Shown here piece after piece: positions 9,610 through 19,839 of a stretch of DNA of 64,000 bases. Below the pieces are notes generated by a model that worked only from the letters and a program-made list of their open reading frames with translations, did not search any database and was not told the origin of the DNA. The position numbers and the translations under genes are program-made. The DNA is from Lotus japonicus. Taxonomy: Eukaryota > Streptophyta > Magnoliopsida > Fabales > Fabaceae. Where the stretch lies: the NCBI RefSeq assembly GCF_012489685.1, contig NC_080046.1, positions 28,216,223 to 28,280,222 of the forward strand. The letters are read 5' to 3'. The first letter of the stretch is position 1. Each line of letters opens with the position of its first letter.

Positions 9610-10941
9610 TGAGAATATGAGTTTAGAAGAACTCATCAGCATTTTGAAAATGCCATGAGCTGAAGCGCTCAGAGATGCAAGATCTGAGGAAAAAAGTCCA
9701 TAGCCTTGAAATCCAAATCTGAAAAGGCTAAGGTTGAGAAGTCAAAGGCTCTTCAAGCTGAAGAAGAAGAATCTGAAGAAGCATCAGAAGATTCTGATGA
9801 AGATGAGCTGACTCTGATCTCCAAGAGACTCAACCGCATCTGGAAGCACAGGCAGAGCAAGTTCAAAGGCTCTGGAAAGGCAAAAGGAAAGTATGAGTCC
9901 TCAGGCCAGAAGAAGTCTTCAATCAAGGAAGTCACATGTTTTGAGTGCAAAGAATCTGGGCACTACAAAAGTGATTGTCCAAAGTTGAAGAAAGACAAGA
10001 AGCCAAAGAAGCACTTCAAGACCAAGAAGAGTCTGATGGTGACATTCGATGAATCAGAGTCAGAGGATGTTGACTCTGATGGTGAAGTCCAAGGACTCAT
10101 GGCCATTGTCAAAGACAAAGGAGCAGAGTCAAAGGAAGCTGTTGACTCTGACTCAGAATCAGAAGGAGATCCTAACTCAGACGATGAAAATGAGGTATTT
10201 GCTTCTTTCTCTACCTCTGAACTGAAACATGCTTTGTCTGATATCATGGATAAGTATAACTCTTTATTGTCTAAGCATAAAAAGTTGAAAAAGAACTTAT
10301 CTGCTGTCTCCAAGACTCCTTCTGAACATGAGAAAAATTATTTCTGATTTGAAAAATGAAAATCATGCTTTGGTAAATTCTAACTCTGTGCTTAAGAACC
10401 AGATTGCTAAGTTAGAAGAAATTGTTGCCTGTGATGCCTCTGATTGTAGAAATGAATCTAAGTATGAAAAGTCTTTTCAAAGATTCCTAGCTAAAAGCGT
10501 GGATAGAAGCTTAATGGCTTCAATGATCTATGGCGTAAGCAGAAATGGAATGCATGGCATTGGCTATTCTAAACCAATTAGAAATGAGCCTTCTGTGTCT
10601 AAAGCTAAATCCTTGTATGAATGCTTTGTTCCCTCTGGTACCATATTGCCTGATCCTGTACCTGCTAAAGTTGCTAAACATCCTCTTAAAAAGGGATCTT
10701 TCTCTATGACTAAATATCATGCAAATATTCCTTTAAAATATTATGTTGAGACACCAAGGTGATCAGAACCTCTGGGGTAACTAACAAAAGAGGACCCAGA
10801 AAGTGGGTACCTAAGGACAAGATTATCTATGTTGCAGATATCCTTGATAGCTCCACTGAAACACCAATCATGGTATCTGGACAGTGGATGCTCGCGTCAC
10901 ATGACGGGAGAAAAGCGTATGTTCCGAGAGCTGAAACTTAA
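9610..10941 (+). pseudogene. gag: Sirevirus gag, 5' cut by gap, with single-base indels
   Basis: This corresponds to about codon 195 onward of the SvA-3 gag (50091-52001). It holds the CCHC zinc knuckle ([14 protein letters not shown]), the acidic Ser/Asp/Glu region ([10 protein letters not shown]) and a coiled segment before the C-terminus. Relative to SvA-3 there are extra A residues near 9650, 9694 and 10335 and a missing C near 10757, splitting the frame into pieces (9706-10347, 10328-10762 and 10759-10941). All are in base runs near the contig start, so sequencing error is more likely than mutation. The last piece ends at TAA 10939-10941 inside pol. Confidence 0.88.
10829..10941 (+). promoter_or_regulatory. 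gag-pol overlap, +1 frame (recoding region)
   Basis: gag and pol are both open here, pol one base ahead. The pol protease motif starts at TGG TAT CTG GAC, read across gag codons ending in [12 protein letters not shown]. The same +1 relation holds in SvA-3, SvA-4 and SvB. No known slippery heptamer is obvious, so the mechanism (frameshift or splicing) is open. Confidence 0.65.
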
Positions 10942-13933
10942 GCCTGGAGGCGAAGTTGGCTTCGGAGGAAATGAAAAGGGTAAAATTGTTGGTACTGGTA
11001 CTATTTGTGTAGATAGTAGCCCATGCATTGATAATGTTTTATTGGTAGACGGCTTAACACATAACTTATTGTCTATAAGTCAATTAGCTGACAAGGGTTA
11101 TGATGTTATATTCAATCAAAAGTCCTGCCGGGCTGTAAGTCAGATCGATGGCTCTGTTCTATTTAACAGCAAGAGGAAGAACAACATCTATAAGATCAGA
11201 TTATCTGAGTTGGAGGCTCATAATGTGAAGTGCCTTCTGTCTGTTAATGAAGAGCAGTGGGTATGGCATAGACGGTTAGGGCATGCCAGTATGAGAAAGA
11301 TTTCTCAGCTGAGCAAGCTAAACCTTGTCAGGGGCTTACCCAATCTGAAGTTCGCTTCAGACGCTCTTTGTGAAGAATGTCAGAAAGGCAAATTCACAAA
11401 AGTCCCTTTCAAGGCAAAGAATGTTGTCTCAACCTCAAGGCCGTTGGAACTTCTGCATATCGACCTTTTTGGACCAGTGAAAACTGAGTCTATAGGTGGC
11501 AAGAGATATGGGATGGTTATCGTTGATGACTATAGCCGCTGGACATGGGTAAAGTTTCTAACCCGCAAGGATGAGTCTCATGCTGTGTTCTCTACCTTCA
11601 TTGCTCAAGTGCAAAACGAGAAGGCTTGTAGGATTGTGCGTGTCAGAAGTGACCATGGTGGAGAGTTTGAGAATGACAAGTTTGAGAGTCTGTTTGATTC
11701 CTATGGAATTGCACATGATTTCTCTTGTCCCAGAACCCCTCAACAAAATGGTGTTGTTGAGAGGAAGAACAGAACTCTTCAGGAGATGGCTAGAACCATG
11801 CTCCAAGAAACTGGCATGGCTAAGCATTTTTGGGCAGAGGCAGTAAATACAGCATGTTACATTCAGAACAGAATCTCTGTGAGACCAATTCTGAATAAGA
11901 CTCCTTATGAATTGTGGAAGAACATAAAACCCAACATTTCTTATTTTCATCCTTTTGGCTGTGTTTGTTATGTTCTCAATACTAAGGATAGATTGCATAA
12001 ATTTGATGCTAAGTCTTCTAAGTGTCTATTACTTGGTTATTCTGATAGATCTAAAGGTTTTAGATTTTATAATACTGATGCTAAGACTATTGAAGAATCT
12101 ATTCATGTTAGATTTGATGATAAGCTTGACTCTGACCAGTCAAAGCTAGTTGAAAAGTTTGCAGATTTAAGCATTAATGTTTCTGACAAAGGCAAAGCTC
12201 CAGAGGAAGTTGAGCCAGAGGAAGATGAACCAGAGGAAGAAGCTGGTCCCTCTAACTCACAAACTCTGAAGAAGAGCAGAATCACTGCAGCTCACCCTAA
12301 GGAATTGATTCTAGGCAACAAAGACGAACCAGTCAGAACCAGATCTGCCTTCAGACCCTCTGAAGAGACCTTGCTGAGTCTGAAAGGATTGGTGTCCTTA
12401 ATTGAACCCAAGTCCATAGATGAAGCTCTTCAGGACAAGGATTGGATTCTGGCCATGGAAGAAGAATTGAATCAATTTTCCAAGAACGATGTTTGGAGCT
12501 TAGTGAAGAAGCCTGAGAGTGTCCATGTTATTGGAATGAAATGGGTATTCAGAAACAAGCTGAATGAGAAAGGAGATGTAGTCAGAAATAAGGCAAGGCT
12601 AGTTGCTCAAGGCTACAGCCAGCAGGAAGGAATAGACTACACTGAAACATTTGCTCCAGTAGCAAGACTGGAAGCAATCAGACTGTTGATCTCTTTCTCA
12701 GTAAATCACAACATAGTTCTACATCAGATGGACGTAAAGAGTGCCTTCCTAAATGGTTATATCTCAGAGGAAGTCTATGTTCATCAACCCCCAGGTTTTG
12801 AAGATGAAAAGAAACCAGACCATGTGTTCAAATTGAAGAAATCACTCTACGGTCTGAAGCAAGCTCCCAGAGCATGGTATGAGAGACTTAGCTCATTCCT
12901 TCTGGAGAATAAGTTTGTAAGGGGTAAAGTAGATACAACTCTTTTTTGCAAGACTTGTAAAGATGATATCCTAATTGTGCAAATTTATGTTGATGATATT
13001 ATATTTGGTTCTGCTAATCAATCTCTATGCAAAGAATTTTCTGAGATTATGCAGGCTGAATTTGAGATGAGTATGATGGGAGAATTAAAGTACTTTCTGG
13101 GAATACAAGTTGATCAAACACCAGAAGGAACATATATCCATCAGAGCAAGTACACTAAAGAACTTCTGAAGAAGTTCAATATGCTGGAATCTACAGTGGC
13201 CAAGACTCCAATGCATCCTACATGCATTCTGGAGAAAGAAGATAAAAGTGGTAAAGTATGTCAGAAGCTCTATCGTGGCATGATAGGTTCACTTCTATAC
13301 TTAACTGCATCTAGGCCAGACATATTATTTAGTGTTCATTTATGTGCTCGATTCCAATCAGATCCAAGGGAAACCCACTTAACTGCTGTTAAGAGGATCC
13401 TAAGGTATCTGAAAGGCACCACTAACCTTGGCTTGATGTATAAGAAAACATCAGAGTATAAGCTTTCAGGTTATTGTGATGCTGATTATGCTGGAGATAG
13501 AACAGAGAGAAAAAGTACTTCCGGAAATTGTCAATTTCTGGGAAGCAATCTAGTCTCATGGGCAAGCAAGAGGCAATCAACCATTGCACTATCAACTGCA
13601 GAGGCAGAATATATCTCAGCAGCAGTATGCAGCACTCAGATGCTCTGGATGAAACATCAGCTGGAGGATTATCAGATCCTTGAGAGCAATATCCCAATCT
13701 ATTGTGATAACACTGCTGCAATCTCATTGAGTAAGAATCCTATCCTACACTCAAGGGCAAAGCACATTGAGGTAAAGTATCACTTTATTAGAGATTATGT
13801 GCAGAAGGGCGTACTTCTTCTGAAGTTTGTTGATACTGACCATCAATGGGCAGATATCTTTACAAAGCCCTTAGCAGAGGATAGATTTAATTTTATTCTG
13901 AAAAATCTAAACATGGATTTTTGTCCAGAGTGA
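10829..13933 (+). CDS. pol: Copia pol polyprotein (protease, integrase, RT, RNase H), 1034 aa
   Basis: Domains in order: aspartic protease (WYLDSGC, Asp 18); integrase zinc module (H147, H152, C181, C184); integrase core D212, D275, E311 ([23 protein letters not shown]); acidic Pro/Glu linker about 435-480; reverse transcriptase with D635 and YVDD 720-723; RNase H (D884 in CDADYAG, E927 in STAEAEY, D960 in YCDN). Stop TGA 13931-13933. Length and order fit Sirevirus pol. The first 113 bp overlap gag in the +1 frame. ATG 10829 is only the first Met in the open frame, and translation is more likely to enter by frameshift from gag. All catalytic residues are present, so the protein could be active. 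Confidence 0.96.
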   Translation: MLQISLIAPLKHQSWYLDSGCSRHMTGEKRMFRELKLKPGGEVGFGGNEKGKIVGTGTICVDSSPCIDNVLLVDGLTHNLLSISQLADKGYDVIFNQKSCRAVSQIDGSVLFNSKRKNNIYKIRLSELEAHNVKCLLSVNEEQWVWHRRLGHASMRKISQLSKLNLVRGLPNLKFASDALCEECQKGKFTKVPFKAKNVVSTSRPLELLHIDLFGPVKTESIGGKRYGMVIVDDYSRWTWVKFLTRKDESHAVFSTFIAQVQNEKACRIVRVRSDHGGEFENDKFESLFDSYGIAHDFSCPRTPQQNGVVERKNRTLQEMARTMLQETGMAKHFWAEAVNTACYIQNRISVRPILNKTPYELWKNIKPNISYFHPFGCVCYVLNTKDRLHKFDAKSSKCLLLGYSDRSKGFRFYNTDAKTIEESIHVRFDDKLDSDQSKLVEKFADLSINVSDKGKAPEEVEPEEDEPEEEAGPSNSQTLKKSRITAAHPKELILGNKDEPVRTRSAFRPSEETLLSLKGLVSLIEPKSIDEALQDKDWILAMEEELNQFSKNDVWSLVKKPESVHVIGMKWVFRNKLNEKGDVVRNKARLVAQGYSQQEGIDYTETFAPVARLEAIRLLISFSVNHNIVLHQMDVKSAFLNGYISEEVYVHQPPGFEDEKKPDHVFKLKKSLYGLKQAPRAWYERLSSFLLENKFVRGKVDTTLFCKTCKDDILIVQIYVDDIIFGSANQSLCKEFSEIMQAEFEMSMMGELKYFLGIQVDQTPEGTYIHQSKYTKELLKKFNMLESTVAKTPMHPTCILEKEDKSGKVCQKLYRGMIGSLLYLTASRPDILFSVHLCARFQSDPRETHLTAVKRILRYLKGTTNLGLMYKKTSEYKLSGYCDADYAGDRTERKSTSGNCQFLGSNLVSWASKRQSTIALSTAEAEYISAAVCSTQMLWMKHQLEDYQILESNIPIYCDNTAAISLSKNPILHSRAKHIEVKYHFIRDYVQKGVLLLKFVDTDHQWADIFTKPLAEDRFNFILKNLNMDFCPE

Positions 13934-14377
13934 AGATGGATCAGAACCTCTGACTATGATACTTCTTGATCAGAAGATGTCTAGTCCAGAAGGTAACTCA
14001 ATCAGAGTGTGTGTGCCCACTGGTACTGACTCTGAAGCTGAGACAACAACACGTGCGTCAGAATTTCTGATGCATAGTTCCTTGTGCCCGTGTGACAGTC
14101 TGTTATGATTGCGTGTAGATATGCTTATCTCCTGTGTGTGATTGTGTATTTTACTGTTACTATCTATCTTTAATTTTCAGCCGTTGATCTTAAAGTGCTT
14201 TTTGAATCAACAACGGTTATTTGATACAACCCACTATACACACACGTTCTCTTTCACTTCCGGTTTTCACTCTCGCTCTCTCTGCTTTTCAAAACCGCCT
14301 TTTTTCTCGATTTCTCTCTCGATCTCTCTTCATCTTTCAACCTTCATCTTCTACCTCAAACCTTCAACCTCTTCAAA
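13934..14377 (+). other. pol-env spacer of SvA-2
   Basis: Identical in sequence to 2253-2696: stops in all frames after pol, an imperfect CCGTTGAT hairpin at about 14180-14216, and a C/T-rich leader ending at the env-like ATG 14378. pol and env-like share a reading frame but are separated by several in-frame stops. Confidence 0.6.
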
Positions 14378-17230
14378 ATGGTGAGACAAACCAGAAGATC
14401 TACTGCAGATGCACCTCAGTTCCCTCACATGGTAGTTGGTCTAGCAACGGGTCAGAGGGGCTCTGAGAATCCAACTCAAGAACAAGTTCAAGCTCAAGAA
14501 CAGAGTGTTCCAATTGCAGAACGGGGCTGTGCCGTTCACTGTGTTTATCCTCCTGAGGAACTCCAAGTCCTGGCAGAATGGAGATTCAACCTCGACAACT
14601 TGGCTGCAAATGGGTTTGATCTTCGTCCTGAAGTCCAAGCTCAAGGTTGGGGAAATTACTTCAACCGACTTCGAGGACCGGTGTATGAGAAACTGGTAAA
14701 GGAATTTTGGAAGCACGCCGACTACGATGATACTCAGGTGGTCTCTCACATTCTTGGCAGAAAGATCATCATCACGGAGAAGTCATTCGTGAATCTGCTA
14801 GGTGCAGAAACTGCTTATGGGTATCGGTTCCAACTGACGGAATCGAAGCTGAAACCCAGCACCAAGGACATAGTCAACCAGGCTCTGTACACCACCTTCA
14901 AACCGGGCAAGACGAGTTACAAGGTGATGGATCTTCACCCCAAACTCAGGATCTGGCACAAGATCCTGCTCAACTGCATAAACCAGAGACCGAAGGGCAG
15001 TTCCCCAGACTACATCAACTTCAACCAGAAGGCGATGTTGTTCTTCATCCAAAATCAGGAGAAGATCTGCCTTCCCTACTTCCTGTTCTCCTACTTGAAG
15101 GAATGCATCCGGAAGTCTCGCACCACCGCCTCCATCAAGTCTGCAATCAAATATATCCCTTTTGGGAGGCTGCTCTCAGACTTTCTAATTGAAAGCAACT
15201 AGGTGCAAGATTTGATCAATGCTGGTTGCACAGAGGATTTGAGCACAATTGTCAGTGATGTCTTCACTGCAAATTCTCTGAAGAAGATGGGTTTGGTCCA
15301 GAAGAAGATTGCTCCTGCTCATGAAGACACATCTTCTGAGATCAGAGGAAGAAGAATGCCTCTGAATGACTACCCTCTGTGGACACAAGCGGACAATCCT
15401 GACGCCATCAGATGCTATGTTGAAGACCTCAGGGCTCAAGGTTTCGAAATTGACCTTGATGATTTCGTCAGCAGACTGCCGCCAGCTCCAGAGTTTCCTT
15501 CTCCTCCCAAGAGGAAAGCTCAGAGGAAGATGGTTCTGGACGAATCTTCTAAGGAATCTGATGTCCCTCTGGTCAAGAAGACAAAGAGAAAGCCTGATGA
15601 TGGTGATGATAGTGAGGATGGTCCTCCAAAGAAGAAGAAGAAGAAGGTCAGAATCGTGGTGAAGCCTACTCGGGTGGAACCAGCTGCTGAAATGGTCAGA
15701 AGGACTGAACCTCCTGCCAGAGTGACTCGATCATCAGCACATTCAAGTAAGCCTGCACTTGCTTCTGATGATGATTTGAATTTATTTGATGCACTCCCTA
15801 TTTCTGCTATGCTCAAACACTCCTCCAATCCCCTCACTCCTATTCCTGAATCCCAGCCAGCCGCACAAACCACCACTCCACCACATTCCCCAAGATCTTC
15901 CTTTTTTCAACCTTCTCCTACTGAAGCACCTCTCTGGAATTTGCTTCAGAACCAACCTTCTAGGTCAGAAGAACCAACCTCTCTCCTCACCATTCCGTAC
16001 GACCCATTATCCTCTGAACCAATCATCCATGACCAACCCGAGCCAAACCAAACAGAACCACAACCCAGAACGTCTGATCACTCTGCTCCCAGAGCATCAG
16101 AACGTCCTGCTGCCAAAACCACGGATACAGACTCTTCAACAGCCTTTACACCTGTATCCTTCCCAATCAATGTTGCTGATTCTTCTCCCTCCAATAACTC
16201 TGAATCCATTAGAAAATTCATGGAGGTTAGAAAAGAAAAGGTGTCTACCTTGGAAGAATATTACCTAACTTGTCCAAGCCCTAGGAGATATCCTGGCCCT
16301 AGACCTGAACGTCTAGTAGACCCAGATGAACCTATCTTGGCTAATCCTTTACAAGAGGCAGACCCCTTGGTTCAACAAGCTCACCATGTCCCTGACCAAC
16401 AAGAGCCTATTCAACCAGAACCTGAACCCGAACATTCAGTGTCTAATCAATCCTCGGTTAGATCACCTCATCCTCTGGTTGAAACTTCAGACCCCCACCT
16501 TGGAACCTCTGAACCAAATGCTCCTATGATTAACATTGGTTCTCCACAAGGTGCCTCTGAAGCTCATAGCAGCAATCACCCAGCCTCTCCTGAAACCAAC
16601 CTCTCCATAATTCCCTATACTCACCTTCAACCCACATCTCTCTCTGAGTGCATCAATATTTTCTATCATGAAGCCTCCTTGAGGCTCCGCAATGTGCACG
16701 GTCAGACTGACCTCAGTGAGAATGCTGAAAGTGTGGCTGATGAGTGGAACAATCTGAGCACTTGGCTAGTGGCTCAAGTTCCAATTATGATGCAGCTCCT
16801 GCATGCAGAGGGAAGTCAGAGCATTGAGGCTGCAAGGCAAAGGTTTGCTAGAAGGGTGGCTCTTCATGAACAAGAACAGAGAAATAAGCTTCTTGAAGCT
16901 ATTGAAGAAGCCAAGAGAAAGAAAGAACAAGCAGAAGAAGCTGCACGTCAGGCAGCAGCTCAAGCTGAACAAGCCAGACTTGAGGCAGAGCGACTTGAAG
17001 CTGAGGCTGAAGCTCTTAGATGCCAAGCACTTGCACCAGTTGTGTTTACTCCTGCTGCTTCTGCTTCCATTCCAGATCCTCAAGCTGCTCAGAATGTTCC
17101 TTCCAGTTCTACTCAGCCAAGCTCATCCAGACTCGACATCATGGAACAACGTCTTGACACTCATGAATCCATGCTGATTGAGATGAAGCACATGATGATG
17201 GAACTTCTGCGACGCACTGACAAACCTTAG
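14378..17230 (+). pseudogene. Sirevirus env-like gene, 950 codons with one internal TAG
   Basis: The frame is continuous from ATG 14378 to TAG 17228-17230 except for TAG at codon 275 (15200-15202), where SvA-3 and SvA-4 have TTG. Regions: 1-275 globular (LGRKIIITEKSFVNLLGAE); basic cluster about 416-425 (PPKKKKKKVR), a possible nuclear signal; 450-750 Pro/Ser/Thr/Glu-rich and probably disordered; about 828-881 an Ala/Glu/Arg/Gln coiled coil; and a short amphipathic helix at the C-terminus (MEQRLDTHESML). The frame after the TAG has kept its coding character, so the stop is recent or suppressed. No strong transmembrane segment is visible, and the function of this protein class is unproven. Confidence 0.87.
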
Positions 17231-17383
17231 TTTTAGGATCTCTTCTTTTCTATTCTTTTTCGTTAACTTTGTTTTCCTTTTGTTCAACTCTGTTTCTTTT
17301 TTTATTTACTTATTCTATTTTATTCGTTTGTGATTATATATGCATATCTATATCCTTGTGTCACATATGTTTGCTAAACTCGT

Positions 17384-17389
17384 TTTATT
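17384..17389 (-). terminator. Putative poly(A) signal of the antisense ORF, SvA-2
   Basis: AATAAA on the minus strand, 46 bp past the antisense stop, within an A/T-rich stretch. Confidence 0.35.
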
Positions 17390-17434
17390 CATAATTTTTT
17401 TTGTGTTTACATCATACATTACTTCCCTAAAAAT

Positions 17435-17827
17435 CTAGAATGGAGGATCTCTCCTCATTCTTCTGCACTCCTGGCGCTGCTCTGACCTATCTTTCTCCAG
17501 ATGCTCCAGTACATGCTGGATGTTGCTGAGCCTGTTCTTTAGCTCATCCCTCTCCAGAATCTCTTCTGAAGTCTTGAGCTTCTCTTCCAAACTCTCTTTT
17601 TCTTCCAGCAGCTTGAGTTCAAGCCGGCTGAGTTCTTGCACCTCCTCCACGAAGGCAAGAAATTCCTTCAGGTCTCTCTCCAACTCTGGACGCAGGTCCT
17701 CTTCCAGCAGTGTCCGTGTTAGCTCCGAGATGGTCGTTGCACCCTCTGGATGCCTGATGTTCAGGAACAAGTCCTCTTCAAAGGCCTTCTTCCTCAGCTC
17801 TTCTAGTGCTACGTTGTATGATGCCAT
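17435..17827 (-). CDS. Antisense coiled-coil ORF, 130 aa, inside SvA-2
   Basis: The same protein as at 5753-6145, without a single change. ATG 17827, TAG 17435-17437. It lies 205 bp past the env-like stop, convergent with the env-like gene, and 800 bp before the 3' LTR. Because 1-9509 is probably the same locus, this identity is not independent evidence of conservation. SvB has no counterpart: its env-LTR interval is only about 430 bp. Confidence 0.6.
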   Translation of the reverse strand: MASYNVALEELRKKAFEEDLFLNIRHPEGATTISELTRTLLEEDLRPELERDLKEFLAFVEEVQELSRLELKLLEEKESLEEKLKTSEEILERDELKNRLSNIQHVLEHLEKDRSEQRQECRRMRRDPPF

Positions 17828-18629
17828 TCTTTTTCACTGAAAATTATTCGAGGTGTGAAGCTTACCTTTCTCTCCAACGCTTTTTATAGGCTTCACTTTC
17901 TCTCTGCAAGTTAATGCTCCTACAGTTTCTCGAGGTTAAGTTCTTGGTAACTGACCCTTCCATTTACTCACTTGACCGGTGGTAAACGTTCATCCCTTGC
18001 ATTAACTCTTTTATTTATTTCGCCTAACTCTGATTCTTACATCGTTTTCGTTTTCTTTAAACTTAGACCTTCTCTAAGGGGGAGTACCTTGTACTTCAAG
18101 CTAAGTTTTTCACACCCCAGGCTTTTTGCTTATGACAAAAAGGGGGAGTAAACCCAGTTTTTGATGTGTAAGATGTGTTAGTGTGATTTATTTTTCTTTT
18201 GGAGAATTTAAGAGTTCCACCTTCATGACCATAGATGTGTCACTGGGCAAATACAAGGAATACATTTCACTTCTTCTGAAGTGATTCTAAGTTGACTCTG
18301 ATAACCAAGACTCTGATACCTTGTCCATGACTCTGATTACTTATGCGCTCTGTTTATTCGATTTTCATCTATGTCATAAGTTTTTCACTCTGAACTCTTA
18401 TATTATTTAGCTCAGAATCTAGACTTTACTAACGTTTTCATCAAGTATTAGATTCAGGGGGAGCTAAGTTCAGAATCAAGCAGTGACTTGAATTCAGAAT
18501 GAGCAAGATAAACTATTCACATCAGGATAAGTCTTATTCTATATCTCTAAACTCTGAGTGAATTCAGTTTAATGTTTAAGAATTGTTCATCAAAAATTTT
18601 AGTTTTGTCATCATCAAAAAGGGGGAGAT
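17828..18629 (+). promoter_or_regulatory. SvA-2 3' untranslated region with polypurine tracts
   Basis: Purine tracts at 18076-18084, 18137-18148 and 18616-18627 (AAAAAGGGGGAG), plus CAGGGGGAG near 18456. The last abuts the LTR. Two A residues missing from the SvA-1 version (near 6524 and 6567) are present here. Confidence 0.8.
17881..17888 (-). promoter_or_regulatory. TATA-like box of the antisense ORF, SvA-2
   Basis: TATAAAAA on the minus strand, 54-61 bp upstream of ATG 17827. Same arrangement as in SvA-1. Confidence 0.45.
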
Positions 18630-19839
18630 TGTAAGATCAAGTTTTGATCTAGTAGTACAACTCTATGTTTTGATGATTACAAGTTAATCTTTTGATATGA
18701 ACAATTGTGGTACTCTAACGTGTTTTTCTGAGTGTGCTATTTACAGGCTCTGACCTCAACTCAATCTCACACAAATCAGAAGCACTGTGTATAAAGGGTA
18801 ACCCAAGCAACGCTTTCGCATTCACCATGTTCAGTATGAACAGTGGAAAAGCTTCAGAAGTTCTGAAGCTATACAAACTCTGATGTGGACTCAGTCGCTA
18901 GAAGCTCTGAAGATCCAGAAGTTCTGATAACCAATAAACACTGAAGGTTCAGATGTTCTGATGGTGTAGAAGACTCTGAAGATCCAGAAGCTGAATAGTG
19001 GAAACTCTGAAGTCCAGAAGCAAGAAACTCTGAAGGCCATGTTCTTCCCTCTGAGTTCAGAATCAGAAGATACAATGGTCAGAGGATCTGTGCTTTCCCT
19101 CTGACTCTGATCAACCGGCTTCACAAGTTCCAATACGAAGCATTCCTCTGATCAGAAGTCTCCTAGGTTAAAAGGTCAAGTCGCTATCCAAGTACAAAAG
19201 CAAGTGTACCTTCCTGACGACCTACCTAACGTTCTCAGCCACAGCAGAAGCTGGATTTTCCAGAACTGCCCTCCAACGGTAGCATTTCCCATGCAACGCT
19301 CAACCCTAATCCTTGGAGTATATATAGAGGCTGAAGATTGAAAGAAGCGGCGAGAAGAAGTAACACATACGCGCAAGACATATTCAAAATATTCTAAGCC
19401 TTCTTTCATCTGAAATTCATTGAGTTTACTATTAGCTTTTTAGAAGCAAATCTCTTGTAAACATTTCTTTGATAAACAGTTTGTTTAGTTCCTTTAGGAG
19501 ATCAAGGTTGATCGGATCCTAGAGAAGACTAAGAGAGTGAATCTTAGTGTGAGCTAAGTCAGTGTAATTGTTAGTCACTTGTAGGTTTCAAGTGCAGTTG
19601 TAACTCTTACCTGATTAGTGGATTGCCTTCATTCTAAGAAGGAAGAAATCACCTTAACGGGTGGACTGGAGTAGCTTGAGTGATTTATCAAGTGAACCAG
19701 GATAAAATCCTTGTGTGCTTCTCTATCTCTTATCTTTAGCACTTAAGTTCTCGAAAGATTTGTCAAAATCTTTAAGGTGGAAGTTTTGTACTGAAAACGT
19801 TATTCAAACCCCCCCTTTCTACCGTTTTTCATACCTTCA
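18630..19839 (+). repeat. 3' LTR of SvA-2 (1210 bp)
   Basis: TGTAAGATC to CATACCTTCA. It keeps the terminal inverted repeat AGATCAA/TTGATCT, the palindrome at 18850-18870 and the CTCTGAAG-rich U3. This is the better copy to use as a reference, since 6946-8151 differs from it only by missing bases in short runs. Confidence 0.95.
19319..19326 (+). promoter_or_regulatory. LTR TATA box, SvA-2
   Basis: TATATATA in the context CTTGGAGTATATATAGAGGC, about 690 bp into the LTR. Probable core promoter for the genomic RNA. Confidence 0.65.

Larger units (their letters stand above)
9610..19839 (+). mobile_element. SvA-2, Sirevirus inserted in Chr-1 pol
   Basis: The copy begins in gag at the gap edge and runs through pol, the env-like gene, the antisense ORF, polypurine tracts and the 3' LTR (ends 19839). 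The insertion lies in Chr-1 just upstream of the protease Asp-Ser-Gly. The five bases after the LTR are ACCTC, the expected target duplication. The 5' LTR and the other duplication would lie to the left, beyond the gap. pol is intact. gag carries indels near the contig edge and the env-like gene has an internal TAG. Confidence 0.95.

Noticed and set aside
11558..11998. 146-codon minus-strand frame within pol
   Set aside because: Shadow of the integrase coding sequence, with no promoter-like signals, and repeated only because pol is repeated.
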